Below, one piece after another: positions 1 through 8,396 of a stretch of DNA of 54,963 bases. The stretch comes from Actinomycetota bacterium. Its GTDB lineage: Bacteria; Actinomycetota; Acidimicrobiia; IMCC26256; JAENVU01. The notes below the pieces were generated by a model. The model saw nothing but the letters and a program-made list of their open reading frames with translations. It did not search any database and was not told the DNA's origin. A program made the translations under genes and the position numbers. Where the stretch lies: positions 1 through 54,963 of the forward strand of contig VGBT01000017.1 of NCBI GenBank assembly GCA_016870395.1, written 5' to 3'. The first letter of the stretch is position 1, and every line of letters starts with the position of its first letter.

Positions 1-864
1 CAAGAACTCGTGATGTACCCAGTACTTCACCGAGGGATGGACTCCAAACGCACATTCGGTCTGGGCGATCTCATTGGTGTGGTGGACAGCGATGTGGTCG
101 ACCCCGCCGGTGTGTACCTCGAACTGCTCACCGAGGTACTTGCTTGCCATGGCAGAGCATTCGATGTGCCAGCCAGGAAACCCGACCCCCCATGGTGACG
201 GCCACTCCTGGAGCCGATTGACGCCTGGGGGCGAGAACTTCCAGAGTGCGAAATCGGCCTGGTTTCGCTTGTTGTCGGCGCCGGTCACGCGGCCGGTGGT
301 GCTCTGGTTCGCCATCTCGAGACGAGCAAACTTGGCATACCGCGGCCACCGTGAAGTGTCAAAGTAGATGCCATCCTCGATGCGGTAGGTCACGCCTTTG
401 GCCTCAAGCGCGGCTATGAGTGCTATCTGCTCAGAGATATGGTCCGTCGCCCTACACAGGATCGTCGGATCCAGGCACCCAAGCCGCTTCCGATCACGTT
501 GCCACTGGGCTGTGAACCGGGCCGCGATATCGGATGGCGCGATTCCCTCCGCCGAGGCCGCCAGCTCCACCTTGTCGTCGCCCTCGCTTGCGTCGTCGGT
601 GAGATGGCCCACGTCGGTGATGTTGATGACGTGGGTGACGTCGAATCCGGCGGCCATCAGCATACGACGCAACAGGTCGGCGAACATCTGCGAGCGCATG
701 TTGCCAATGTGCTGTGCGGCGTAGACCGTGGGACCGCACGTATACATGCCGACGGCCGGCGGGCGCCTCGGCACGAACCTCTCGACGCAACGGGTCGCCG
801 TGTTGTGCAGATGCACGACGAAGGGCTCCCGTTGCGTCAACTGCTCGCCGAAAGACGGGACCAT
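1..864 (-). CDS. cysS: Cysteinyl-tRNA synthetase, C-terminus cut by window edge
   Basis: Class I aminoacyl-tRNA synthetase that charges tRNA-Cys in the cytoplasm. The reading frame opens at ATG 864 and runs off the left edge with no stop, giving about 288 residues. Visible motifs are MYTCGPTVY with the first zinc-ligand cysteine, the HIGN signature about ten residues later, [10 protein letters not shown] with the second cysteine, and [18 protein letters not shown] with the histidine ligands. The KMSKS loop and anticodon-binding part lie outside the window. MshC, the mycothiol ligase paralogue, was considered, but HIGNMRS fits CysS. The usual GGGxDLxFPHHENEIAQ segment is replaced by a [16 protein letters not shown] version, so this belongs to a divergent CysS subtype. 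An IS3-type element end lies about 80 bp upstream of the start. Confidence 0.9.
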   Translation of the reverse strand, partial: MVPSFGEQLTQREPFVVHLHNTATRCVERFVPRRPPAVGMYTCGPTVYAAQHIGNMRSQMFADLLRRMLMAAGFDVTHVINITDVGHLTDDASEGDDKVELAASAEGIAPSDIAARFTAQWQRDRKRLGCLDPTILCRATDHISEQIALIAALEAKGVTYRIEDGIYFDTSRWPRYAKFARLEMANQSTTGRVTGADNKRNQADFALWKFSPPGVNRLQEWPSPWGVGFPGWHIECSAMASKYLGEQFEVHTGGVDHIAVHHTNEIAQTECAFGVHPSVKYWVHHEFL

Positions 865-945
865 GCTCCCGGATCCTAGAGCGGCTCCCGCTAGTCTGAT
901 CGCTAGAATCGATGGGCTCCGAGGGCTCAAGCAACGTACGCGCTC

Positions 946-1510
946 TGAACCGCCCTGGGTCTGATGGAGGCTCAGGTGTTTGGTTTTCCGACCCCGGTGG
1001 GGGTGTCTCGTTGGGCAGCGTAGAACGCCTGCTCGAATTCGGCTGGGGGGACGTGGCCGCAGTAGTGATGCAGCCGGTCGTGGTTGAACCAGTGGACCCA
1101 GGACAGGGTCGCGAGCTCGAGCTCGTCGACGTCGTCCCAGGGCCTCGGTGCGTCTGGCCCGTACACGCACTCGGTCTTGTAGAGCCCGTTGGTCGTCTCC
1201 GCGAGCGCGTTGTCGAACGAATCGGCGACTGTCCCGATCGACGGGCGGGCGCCGATCTCGTCGAGTCGCTCGGTGAAACGCACGGAGGTGAACTGGCTGC
1301 CGGCATCCGCGTGTGCGACGAGTCCGACCAGGCGCTGGGACCCGCGGGTGCGTCGGGCCATCTCCAAGGCGTCGAGGACCATGTCGGTGCGCATGTGAGA
1401 CGCCACCCGCCAGCCCACGATCCGGCGACTGAACGCGTCGACGATGAAACACACGTACGCCATGCCCAATCTTGTGGGCACGTAGGTGAGGTCGGTCACC
1501 CACACGGTGA
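946..1510 (-). mobile_element. IS3-family insertion sequence, truncated, right end retained
   Basis: The retained end is at 946, where TGAACCGCCCTGGGT followed by a GA-rich stretch to about 975 resembles the terminal inverted repeats of actinobacterial IS3-type elements. The transposase stop codon is about 25 bp inside. Only the integrase-core half of OrfB remains; OrfA, the front of OrfB and the left terminal repeat were not found. The break is near 1505-1510, next to the 3' end of the DUF6308 gene. I could not identify a target-site duplication because the other end is missing. The family is certain from the transposase; the exact repeat boundary is by eye. Confidence 0.8.
972..1505 (-). 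pseudogene. IS3-family transposase OrfB, C-terminal half only
   Basis: A 177-codon remnant of a DDE (rve) transposase. The catalytic aspartate of [16 protein letters not shown] lies near residue 5, the second in [14 protein letters not shown] near 67, and the glutamate in [15 protein letters not shown] near 103. The tail [13 protein letters not shown]...[13 protein letters not shown] is typical of IS3 OrfB. Full OrfB proteins are near 280-300 residues, so the helix-turn-helix and N-terminal part are gone. The frame stays open further upstream by chance, through unrelated sequence up to 2042, but the homology starts at about 1505. It is probably inactive. Confidence 0.85.
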
Positions 1511-1668
1511 GCGCCGTGTAGATCTCCCGCACGAGGGGCCACTGCGTGCCGCAGTCGTCTCGCCCGGGTCGGAGCAGCCAAGCGGGAGTCGGACCGGGTG
1601 CGAGCTCACCGTCGGCTACCTGCGAGAGAAGCGCGATGCAGCGCCGTTGGACCTCCAATGCCACAGGA

Positions 1669-2352
1669 TCACGCCCCCCGTCGGTGTGCCATCCACAGCG
1701 CCACGTCGAGACGTCGGGGCAGGCTGACGTGGGGCGGAGCCGACGACGTGGCATCGAGGATCGCCTGGCGGCGAGTCGGGTCCGACACGACCGCCGAGAA
1801 GGCTGCCCAATGCGAGTCCACCTTGGGGAGCGCTTCACGCACGACCGTGTCGAACACGGGAACCAGGCGGGGACGCTTTGCCGCGAGCAGCTTCGAGATC
1901 TTGGTGGTGCCCATGCCGTTCGCTCGGTCCGGGGCAGGCCAACACGCCTCGCCGAGCACGTACCAGAGTCGCCATAGGTCGCTCTCGGGCGCGAGGAGCT
2001 CCGGGCGTTCCCACATGTCGACGTTCGCCGGGACGTTGACAAGGTGACTCGACACGATGAGTCGTCCCTCTTCGCTGAGCAGCCACACCGCGACCTCTGC
2101 CGGGATGTTCACGCCCAGCATCGAGACTGCGACGACGTCCGATGCAGTGATCTCGTCAGCGCGGTGCCGATCGGCGAGCGCCTCGAACCGCGAGCCGGTG
2201 AACGGCGTGCCGGGATCGAAGTAGGTCGCCACGTCGCTGCGGGCCCTGCTTCCGCCGTCCGCCGTCACCACGGCCATTACTGCCTCGACGAACTCCCCGT
2301 AGTCGTCCTGCATCAGCTCGCTCCCGATCCCCGGCGCCGTCGCCTCGATCAT
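1669..2352 (-). CDS. DUF6308 family protein
   Basis: Predicted 227-residue cytoplasmic protein. I place it in DUF6308 by the block around ISKLLAAKRPRLVPVFDTVV and the ending RLDVALWMAH. No function is established for the family. The ATG at 2352 is preferred; the frame extends to a TTG at 2421, but those extra residues look like low-complexity leader. No good ribosome binding site is visible. It ends 160 bp from the break of the IS3 fragment and sits between that fragment and a tRNA-like remnant. This neighbourhood suggests it arrived with, or survived inside, a mobile segment. Confidence 0.65.
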   Translation of the reverse strand: MIEATAPGIGSELMQDDYGEFVEAVMAVVTADGGSRARSDVATYFDPGTPFTGSRFEALADRHRADEITASDVVAVSMLGVNIPAEVAVWLLSEEGRLIVSSHLVNVPANVDMWERPELLAPESDLWRLWYVLGEACWPAPDRANGMGTTKISKLLAAKRPRLVPVFDTVVREALPKVDSHWAAFSAVVSDPTRRQAILDATSSAPPHVSLPRRLDVALWMAHRRGA

Positions 2353-2650
2353 GTCGCGTGAGCGTGTCGGGCGGGGGAGTGGAGCCCTTCCGCTCGACGC
2401 TTCCAGGGTCCTTGATGACAAGCGTGTGCGTCGGAGTGGAGAGCGAGCGCGAGGCGTGCGACACGTGCCACCGCGCAGTCAGAACTCCGACGCGCGACAC
2501 GCTCGGATCTGTCATCACGATGTCCGCGAAGGCCCAGGAAACGGGGTGGTACGGGCAGGTACGGTGTGGGACACGTTGGCACGACGACCCGACGAAAACG
2601 GCCTCTGACCTGCACGGACGCGCACGCAATGGGTCGCAGCGTCACCGCTG

Positions 2651-2682
2651 AGGGCGGCGTTCAAGTCCCCCCTCCGACACCA
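2651..2682 (+). other. tRNA-like 3' fragment (T-arm, acceptor strand, CCA); possible att scar
   Basis: The T-loop core GTTCAAGTC is followed by CCCC, then CTCCGAC, a discriminator A and CCA, in exactly tRNA spacing (seven acceptor bases, then ACCA). The T-stem has two mismatches, and no matching 5' half with D-arm and anticodon arm is found in the preceding 50-60 bp. It therefore looks like the 3' end of a tRNA gene copied or left behind by an integrative element. The nearby IS fragment and orphan genes fit that idea. A chance match cannot be excluded. Confidence 0.4.
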
Positions 2683-2742
2683 CCATTCGGGCAGCTCAGA
2701 GCACGTATGGGTGGCTCCGTTTGGGTCCGGTGCTCACAGAAT

Positions 2743-2760
2743 GCTCACGAGAAAGTGAGC
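2743..2760. repeat. Short perfect inverted repeat
   Basis: GCTCAC and GTGAGC form a perfect 6-bp stem around the loop GAGAAA. A second GCTCAC copy lies 11 bp to the left, inside GTGCTCACAGAATGCTCAC. There is no T-tract, so it is not a standard terminator. It lies in the 190 bp between the tRNA-like fragment and the 3' end of the leftward lipoprotein gene, where I see no gene. It could be a recombination or protein-binding site. Confidence 0.3.
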
Positions 2761-2876
2761 GAGGTGTCGCGGACGGATCCTCGTCGCTCAGACGCCCGGT
2801 AGGAAGGCGCCGGCGACGAACTCGGACGAGGCCGCCCGGGCGATCCGCTGAGCGGCCCGGCGGGCGACGGGTCGTC

Positions 2877-3533
2877 TCAGCTGCCCTCGCAGGGCGACCC
2901 TTCGAGCACCGACTGCGGGATCTTCAGCGGGTTGCCCGCTGCGCAGGCCTCGCCGGTATTCGCCTTGGCCCACGAGCCGCCCTTGGCCTGCAGCAGGAAC
3001 GCCGCATCGAAGCCCTGCGAGCCGCCCTCCTCTTGGGCACCGGAGGCGAACCCGCCTCCGCACCGGTACGAGAGCAAGGTCGCCGGTGCGATGGCCGGGC
3101 CGATCGCCGCCGCCGTGCACGCCGCGCCGCCGGAGGGCACCGCCGGCGTCGAGGAGTCGCAGACCTTCTTGCCCGCCGACACGGCCTCTCTGAGGGCGGA
3201 CTCCGTCTCGACACCGAACTCGCCGTCGACGGTCAGCCCGGACGCCTTCTGGAACGCCACGATGGCGGCGTCGGTCTCCGGGCCGATGATCCCGTCGTCG
3301 GCCCCCTTGTAGCAGCCGACCTCGGCGAGCTCGGCCTGGATGGTCTTGTCGAAGGCCACGGTCTCCTCAGTGTCGTCGCCGGATGTGGTGGTGGTCGTCT
3401 CCTTCGTGGTGGAGGAGGAGGAGGAGGAGTCCTTGGAGTCGTTTGAGGAGCAGCCCGCCGCGATCACGGCGAGGACGACGACGGACAGGGCGACGAGGGC
3501 GCCGGCACGGCCAGTTCGAGCAGACTGCATCAT
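2877..3533 (-). CDS. Secreted lipoprotein with peptidoglycan-binding-like domain
   Basis: A 218-residue protein starting at the first of two adjacent ATG codons (3533). The frame continues upstream to 3761, but the signal peptide fixes this start. A short charged stretch and a hydrophobic segment lead to a lipobox ending LAVIAAGC, so the mature protein should be lipid-anchored outside the membrane. A Ser/Thr/Asp/Glu-rich linker follows. Then comes a PG_binding_1-like repeat, with EVGCYKGADDGIIGPETDAA and AIVAFQKASGLTVDGEFG (about residues 60-110). The C-terminal 90 residues contain several cysteines and match nothing I know. Role: probable cell-envelope binding protein; substrate unknown. Neighbours offer no functional hint. 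Confidence 0.8.
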   Translation of the reverse strand: MMQSARTGRAGALVALSVVVLAVIAAGCSSNDSKDSSSSSSTTKETTTTTSGDDTEETVAFDKTIQAELAEVGCYKGADDGIIGPETDAAIVAFQKASGLTVDGEFGVETESALREAVSAGKKVCDSSTPAVPSGGAACTAAAIGPAIAPATLLSYRCGGGFASGAQEEGGSQGFDAAFLLQAKGGSWAKANTGEACAAGNPLKIPQSVLEGSPCEGS

Positions 3534-3817
3534 GGCCGAACTTATACCACAAAACGTGGCGGATCCACCAGATGTGGCCTCCGACGCGAATACCAGGCCA
3601 AGTCCGAGGCCGGTCGCCCGCTCCCCGAGGTTGGCGCCTCCCCGCCCGTGCTGCGACCGGGCCTCACAGAGGGACCGTTTCAGCTGGCAAGCCGCCACTC
3701 GGGGTTTGGTCGGGTCGCTCCGCTGACACCCTGTCGTGTCGCGAGACATCGGAGATTGCACCCACCCGGCGCCCTAGTACCGCGTCGATCGGCCGTCGCC
3801 GTGCGCATCGGCCGTAC

Positions 3818-3958
3818 GAGGTGGCGTGCAAGACGCCCGTGCTGTACTCGCCCTACCTCCTCGGACGCGACCCTGCCACGTGGCCCAAGCCGCTCTCGTT
3901 CCGGCCCGAGCGCTGTCTCGACGAGTATTTCGCGGCCGCCGAAGATACCGAGCACTGA
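3818..3958 (+). pseudogene. Cytochrome P450 fragment (region before the heme loop)
   Basis: About 46 codons reading VLYSPYLLGRDPATWPKP then FRPERCLDEYF. This is the conserved P450 segment that precedes the heme-binding loop (GRDPxxWxxPxxFxPER). The stop TGA at 3956-3958 comes before any FGxGxRxCxG motif, and no P450 N-terminus is visible upstream. It is a non-functional relic between the lipoprotein and the GH4 gene. The rest of 3534-3980 holds nothing recognisable. Confidence 0.7.
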
Positions 3959-3982
3959 AGGGCACCACGCCCGCGAGCTTCG

Positions 3983-5335
3983 TCAGAACGGGAGGTGTGC
4001 TCCCTGGAGTTCGCGGAGTTCCTCGAACATCGCGCGGCACGCGGCTTCGTCGGCGGGGGAACAGGGATCCTCGATAACGGCCCGCCGCGCAGGTTCGGCG
4101 TCGCCGCCGACCGCCGCGTCGACGATCAGGTCCTGCATCCGCACCTGCGCCGCGATGCACGAGGCGATGGGCTCGACGACCGGCGGCATGACGTCGGGAT
4201 GAATGCCGTCACCGTCGACGGTCGCGCCGGCTTCGACGATCGCGCCGTCGGCGACGTTGGGGAGATACCCGCGATTGGGGACGTTCACGGCCATGAGCCG
4301 GCGGGGTTCTCCGGTCCACATCGCCGCGATGATCGGAATCACTTCCTCGAGCGAGTGACCCACCCGGTGCAAGGGGAGCGGCACCCTCGTCGCGGCAAGC
4401 CATCGGGCCCAACGTTCGGTACTGCGATCGAGGTGTGCGAAGTGCTCGACCGGGTTCGGATGCCACGAGCCGACATCGAGCGCGAACGGGAGGTACTCCC
4501 CGATGTGGCTGTCGACAGAGCACGGGACGACGCCGTACGTGCGGACCATGTGGACGACCAGCGGTGCGTACAACTGATCGGTCAGCGCGCCGAGCAGCAC
4601 GGAGTGCATCGCCCGTTGCGCGAGCTTGGTGGTACGCGGCGAATAGTCGAACACAGGCTTGGCGAACAGCGCACGGACCTTCGGCAGGAGGTCTTCACCT
4701 GTGCGCCGGTCGCGCATCTCTGTGAAGAACGTGAAGTGGTTGATGCCCGACGCCCGCGCCTCGATGTCGCGCGGCCTCATCCGAAGCAAGCGGGCGATCC
4801 GAGACACGCCGATCGGCATCTCATGGCACATGCCGACGTTGGCGACGGACGTGGCGCGGTTGATCGCCAGGGTCACGCGACTCATCGGGTTCGTGAGGTT
4901 GATCAGGAACGCATCCGGGCAGTGTTGCTCGATGCTGGCGCAGATACCGAGCGTGTTCTTGATGCTGCGCAGCGAATGGAAGACAGCTCCCGGGCCGCCG
5001 TTCTCCCCGTTGATCTGGCGCGCCCCGTGGCGGTTCGGAATCTCGAAGTCCTGGCGCCAGAACTCGAAGCGGCCGAACTCGGCACTGCTGATGCAGAACT
5101 GCGCACCCCCGAAGGCGGCGGCGGGTTCGGTCGAGTAGTCGACGATGATCGGCGATCTCGACGCCGCGTTCAGCTTCGACGCGAGGCGGTACGCCCGTGC
5201 CAGACGAGCCTCGTTCACGTCGTGCAACATCAGCCGGCTGCCGGCCAAGGCCGGCGTGTGGATGACGTCGTTTACCATCGTCGGCCCGAAGGACATCCCC
5301 CCGGCGCCGACCAGCGTGATCTTGAGCTGCTTCAC
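3983..5335 (-). CDS. NAD-dependent glycoside hydrolase family 4
   Basis: GH4 enzymes cleave glycosides by an NAD+- and Mn2+-dependent redox-elimination mechanism in the cytoplasm. The 450-residue product opens with the Rossmann fingerprint KITLVGAGGMSFGPT. It carries the NPM motif in LINLTNPMSRVT and the metal-ligand motif GMCHEMP near residue 170, followed by ASGINHFTFF. In GH4 the CHE version is associated with alpha-glucosidases, CHS with alpha-galactosidases and CD/CN versions with 6-phospho-glycosidases, so an alpha-glucosidase-like specificity is my guess. The GTG at 5335 puts the Rossmann motif at the very N-terminus; an in-frame ATG at 5416 would add 27 unlikely residues. It stands alone, with no sugar transporter beside it. 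Confidence 0.8.
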   Translation of the reverse strand: MKQLKITLVGAGGMSFGPTMVNDVIHTPALAGSRLMLHDVNEARLARAYRLASKLNAASRSPIIVDYSTEPAAAFGGAQFCISSAEFGRFEFWRQDFEIPNRHGARQINGENGGPGAVFHSLRSIKNTLGICASIEQHCPDAFLINLTNPMSRVTLAINRATSVANVGMCHEMPIGVSRIARLLRMRPRDIEARASGINHFTFFTEMRDRRTGEDLLPKVRALFAKPVFDYSPRTTKLAQRAMHSVLLGALTDQLYAPLVVHMVRTYGVVPCSVDSHIGEYLPFALDVGSWHPNPVEHFAHLDRSTERWARWLAATRVPLPLHRVGHSLEEVIPIIAAMWTGEPRRLMAVNVPNRGYLPNVADGAIVEAGATVDGDGIHPDVMPPVVEPIASCIAAQVRMQDLIVDAAVGGDAEPARRAVIEDPCSPADEAACRAMFEELRELQGAHLPF

Positions 5336-5596
5336 GATCTCCGGCGTCCGGTCACAGCAGGGTTCTCCTCGGATCGGGTGACGAAGCCTGCGCTGCCATC
5401 CCGCCGGTAGACGCAAGCGGATCTCTTACCCGAATCTCGGGCAACGGTACCGTCCCATGCGGTCTCAGTGGGAGGCAACAACTGGAGCGCGCGTGCCTGC
5501 GCCAAAGCGCCGATGCTTCATGCGGACTCATCGTCAAGTAGCCACCGGCACATGTCATGACATCACCCGGGCAGTTGGGAGCCAAGCGAGGGACGC

Positions 5597-6683
5597 ATGG
5601 CCACCACGATCACCGGCCGGCTCGACCGCAGCACGAAGCTCGCGCTCGTCGCCATGGCGCTCCGGGTGTCGTTGACCGCGAACGACGTCACCGCGCTGAG
5701 CGTCGCGATTCCCCAGATCGAGAAGGACATCGGCACCGACCTCACCACCGCGCAGCGGGTGATCAACGGATACGCCCTCGTCCTCGGGGTCCTGATCGTC
5801 ACCGGCGAGAAGCTCGCCGACCTGTACGGACGGCGGCGGATCTTCATAATCGGCGCCGCGATCTTCGGCGTGTTCTCCGTGCTCGGCGGGCTCGCGCCCA
5901 GCATCGAGGTGGTGATCGGGTGCCGGATGGTCATGGGCATCGGCGGCGCGATGGTGTGGCCGACCGTGGTCGGCATGACGGACGGGCTGCTGCCCGAGGA
6001 GAAGGCCGGGCTCGCAGGCGGCCTCATCATGGGCGTCGCCGGCTTCGGCAACGCGGTCGGACCGATGCTCGCCGATCTTCTTCTCCGTCTCGCTGTACCT
6101 CCCGCAGTTCATGACGAAGCTCCTCAGCCACTCGGCCCTCGAGGCGGCCGCGGGCCTGTTGCCGATGATGGGCGTGTTCGCGGCGACGTCGTTCATCGCG
6201 GGGTCGCTCTACCAGCGGCTCGGCGCGAAGACGATCGTGTCGGCCGGCGCCGCGGTTCTCGGCGTCGGGATGCTCCTGCTGTCCTTCCTCGACGTCGACA
6301 CCGACTACGCGGGGCTGGTGCCCGAGATGATCGTGCTCGGCATCGGGGTCGGGCTCTTTTCCTCGTCGATTGCGACGTCCGCGGTCACCGCGCTCGACCC
6401 GTCGCAGTCGAGCCTGGCCGGCAGCGTCCTCTACATGTGCCAGATCGCGGGCGGTGCCATCGGGCGCGGGATCAACACCGCGATCGTCGTCGCGTCCGGG
6501 ACGACCGACGCCGATGTGGCCGCCGGGATCAGCAACGCGTTCAAGGTCGACGCCCCGCTCGCGGCGATCGGCCTCGTCGTCGCGCTGCTGTTCGTCGGGG
6601 CTCGGTCGCCCATGAGGCCCACCACCGGCTGCGCTCCCACCGGGCCCACGCCTGACCTGACCGGGCCCGTCGGCCCGAGGTGA
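5597..6683 (+). pseudogene. MFS multidrug transporter (EmrB/QacA type), internal deletion and frameshift
   Basis: The first part (ATG 5597 to about 6070) encodes transmembrane helices 1-5, with the ADLYGRRRIF loop and a segment ending GVAGFGNAVGPMLAD. The second part continues in another frame from about 6070 (FFSVSLYLPQFMTKLL) through TIVSAGAAVLGVG to the end at 6683. Intact DHA2-family pumps have around 110 more residues between these two blocks, so a central piece is missing and the frame is broken at the joint. The separate ORF from 6111 is just the tail of this gene. It is unlikely to make a working pump. The 180 bp before it (5417-5596) show nothing. Confidence 0.8.
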
Positions 6684-7085
6684 TCCGCGGCGGCGGCCGT
6701 GGCCAATGCTTGACGAGCTCGTTGTGCGCTCCGCCGCCGCCAACGACACCGAGGTCCTCACCGTCGTGCGCTTCGTGGCCCACGCGAAGAAAACCGCCGG
6801 GGGGTGGCGGTCGACCTGCACCACCGGTTCTCGATCCGCACGGCCGGATCGCCTACTACCGGGGCACCGGGCGCCCTCGGCTCGAGTACATGGTCACCGA
6901 ACGAACCGACACGCGGTTCCCGAAGGCGTACGGCGACCTCACGAACCAGCTCCTCGGCTACTCGACGGCACCTACCGCTGCGCCTACGAGGTCCACCCGC
7001 TCGCGTGACCCTCGGCCGGGTTCAGGGCGCGCCCGGCGGGTCATGACCCCACGCACGCGCCTCGAAACGCGCCGCGAGAAGCGCG
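6684..7085 (+). other. No intact gene; possible decayed coding sequence
   Basis: This stretch has no ORF with recognisable homology. Two short rightward frames look protein-like: one from 6706 (MLDELVVRSAAANDTEVLTV), and another frame around 6860-6970 (YMVTERTDTRFPKAYGDL). They may be parts of one frameshifted gene of unknown family. I cannot name it. It lies between two clear pseudogenes, so decay is likely. Confidence 0.3.
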
Positions 7086-7226
7086 TGTCAAGCGATGGCG
7101 TCGTAGCAGGCGTTCACAAGCTTGTCGCTGCGCAGGTCGCCGGCGAGGCCAATCCCCATCTTGTTCATCACGTAGCCGAACGCGAGGTCGGCCTCGGGGT
7201 CGGCCCAGCCAACCGAGCCGCCCAGA
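7086..7226 (-). pseudogene. Serine beta-lactamase-family (class C-like) C-terminal remnant
   Basis: Forty-six codons ending at the TGA 7086-7088 read GGSVGWADPEADLAFGYVMN, then KMGIGLAGDLRS. This is the typical C-terminal block of EstB/class C beta-lactamase-fold hydrolases, where GG(S/A)xGWADP... precedes the last helix. The codon immediately upstream in this frame is a stop (TAA), and the SxxK and YxN motifs are absent. Only a scrap is left, joined directly to the remnant at 7229-7326. Confidence 0.75.
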
Positions 7227-7228
7227 AG

Positions 7229-7326
7229 TTACCCGCCTTGCTGACGGCGGCGACCAGCTCGCGGCAGTGAAAGAAGGCGAACAGTGGGAGCTCGATGCCG
7301 ACTCGCTCGGTGATCGATATAGCCGT
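7229..7326 (-). pseudogene. Nitronate monooxygenase-like N-terminal remnant
   Basis: A leftward frame reads ITERVGIELPLFAFFHCREL, then VAAVSKAG. This matches the N-terminus of actinobacterial nitronate monooxygenase/2-nitropropane-dioxygenase-like proteins, whose usual text is LGIE(V/L)PxFAFSHCRDVVAAVSRAGGFG. The homology stops exactly where the beta-lactamase-family remnant begins, so two unrelated genes were joined by a deletion. The segment 7327-7474 contains nothing I can identify. Confidence 0.6.
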
Positions 7327-7474
7327 GAAGGGACGCTACCGAAGGACCTGCGCTCGCGTCCCGCCGGGGCCGCGGCCGTACCGGCACGACGGATCTGGGA
7401 CGCGACTGCTCTGGTCGCCGTGCCAACATGTCGGCCGTGCCGAACCGACGAACCGCTCACGGGAGCGACCGCTG

Positions 7475-8395
7475 ATGCTGCCGCCGCTCGACCCTGCGGT
7501 GGAAGCGATCGTGGCGGCCATGCCCGATCTCACCCTCACGACTGAGACGCTGCCGACGATCCGCGGCCTGCTCACGGGCACCACGGTCGAGGTGCTCGAC
7601 GGCGTCGAGCGCGTCGAACTCGTGATCGACGACGCGACGGATGTCCGCGTCGTCGTGCACCGACCCGCGGTGTCGGTCCGCGGCCGACCGGGGATCGTCT
7701 ACCTGCACGGTGGCGGATACGTGCTCGGCGACTCGACGATGGACGCCGCGCGCCTGGACCGGTGGTGCGCGCAGCTCGGCTGCGTGGCGGTGTCGGTCGA
7801 GTACCGCCTCGCCCCTGAGCACCCCTACCCAGCACCGCTCGAGGATTGCTACGCCGGGCTCGCCTGGACCCGCGCCCACGCCGACGACCTCGGGATCGAC
7901 ACCGAGCGACTGGGGATCGCCGGCCTGAGTGCGGGCGGCGGGCTCGCGGCCGCCCTGACCCTGCTCGCACGTGACCGCGGCGAACACCCGGTCGCCTTCC
8001 AGCTGCTCGACTCGCCGATGCTCGACGATCGGCAGGTCACGCCGTCCAGCCAGGCCGACGGGCTGGTGGTGTGGACCCGCGATTCGAACACCTTCGGCTG
8101 GCGGTCCTATCTCGGTGATCGCTACGGCGCGGCCGACGTCCACTATCACGCAGCGCCGGCCCGGGCCGCGGACCTCACCGGGCTGCCGCCGACGTTCGTG
8201 ATGGTCGGCGGCGTAGACGGGTTCCGCGACGAGGACGTCGAGTACGCAATGCGGCTGAGTCGGGCGGGTGTCTCCACCGAGCTGCACGTGTACCCCGGCG
8301 CGCCCCACGGGTTCGGGTTGTTCCCTGATCTCCACGCCGCCCGCCAGGCCGCGCGCGACGTCGAAGATTGGCTCGCGCGTCAGTTCGGGGCCTGA
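7475..8395 (+). CDS. Alpha/beta hydrolase (HSL-type esterase/lipase)
   Basis: A 306-residue hydrolase of the hormone-sensitive-lipase group. It shows the oxyanion motif YLHGGGYVLG (near residue 72), the nucleophile elbow GLSAGGG (near 150), the acid in MVGGVDGFRDED and the catalytic histidine in PGAPHGFGLF. The ATG at 7475 has GGGAG 8 bp upstream and the right family length; an in-frame start at 7295 would add 60 unlikely residues. It converges on the CoA transferase gene, ending 1 bp from it. Esters or lactones made by the BVMOs in the same island would be logical substrates, but that is inference. Confidence 0.85.
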   Translation: MLPPLDPAVEAIVAAMPDLTLTTETLPTIRGLLTGTTVEVLDGVERVELVIDDATDVRVVVHRPAVSVRGRPGIVYLHGGGYVLGDSTMDAARLDRWCAQLGCVAVSVEYRLAPEHPYPAPLEDCYAGLAWTRAHADDLGIDTERLGIAGLSAGGGLAAALTLLARDRGEHPVAFQLLDSPMLDDRQVTPSSQADGLVVWTRDSNTFGWRSYLGDRYGAADVHYHAAPARAADLTGLPPTFVMVGGVDGFRDEDVEYAMRLSRAGVSTELHVYPGAPHGFGLFPDLHAARQAARDVEDWLARQFGA

Positions 8396-8396
8396 G

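Noticed and set aside
972-2042. A single 356-residue transposase
   Set aside because: Only the last 177 residues are transposase; the upstream part overlaps DUF6308 in another frame and is open by chance.
2430-2682. Intron-containing tRNA or tmRNA, using GTCGGAG at 2430 and CTCCGAC at 2672
   Set aside because: The acceptor halves would pair, but no D-arm, anticodon arm or tmRNA features follow 2430, and the insert is too short for a group I intron.
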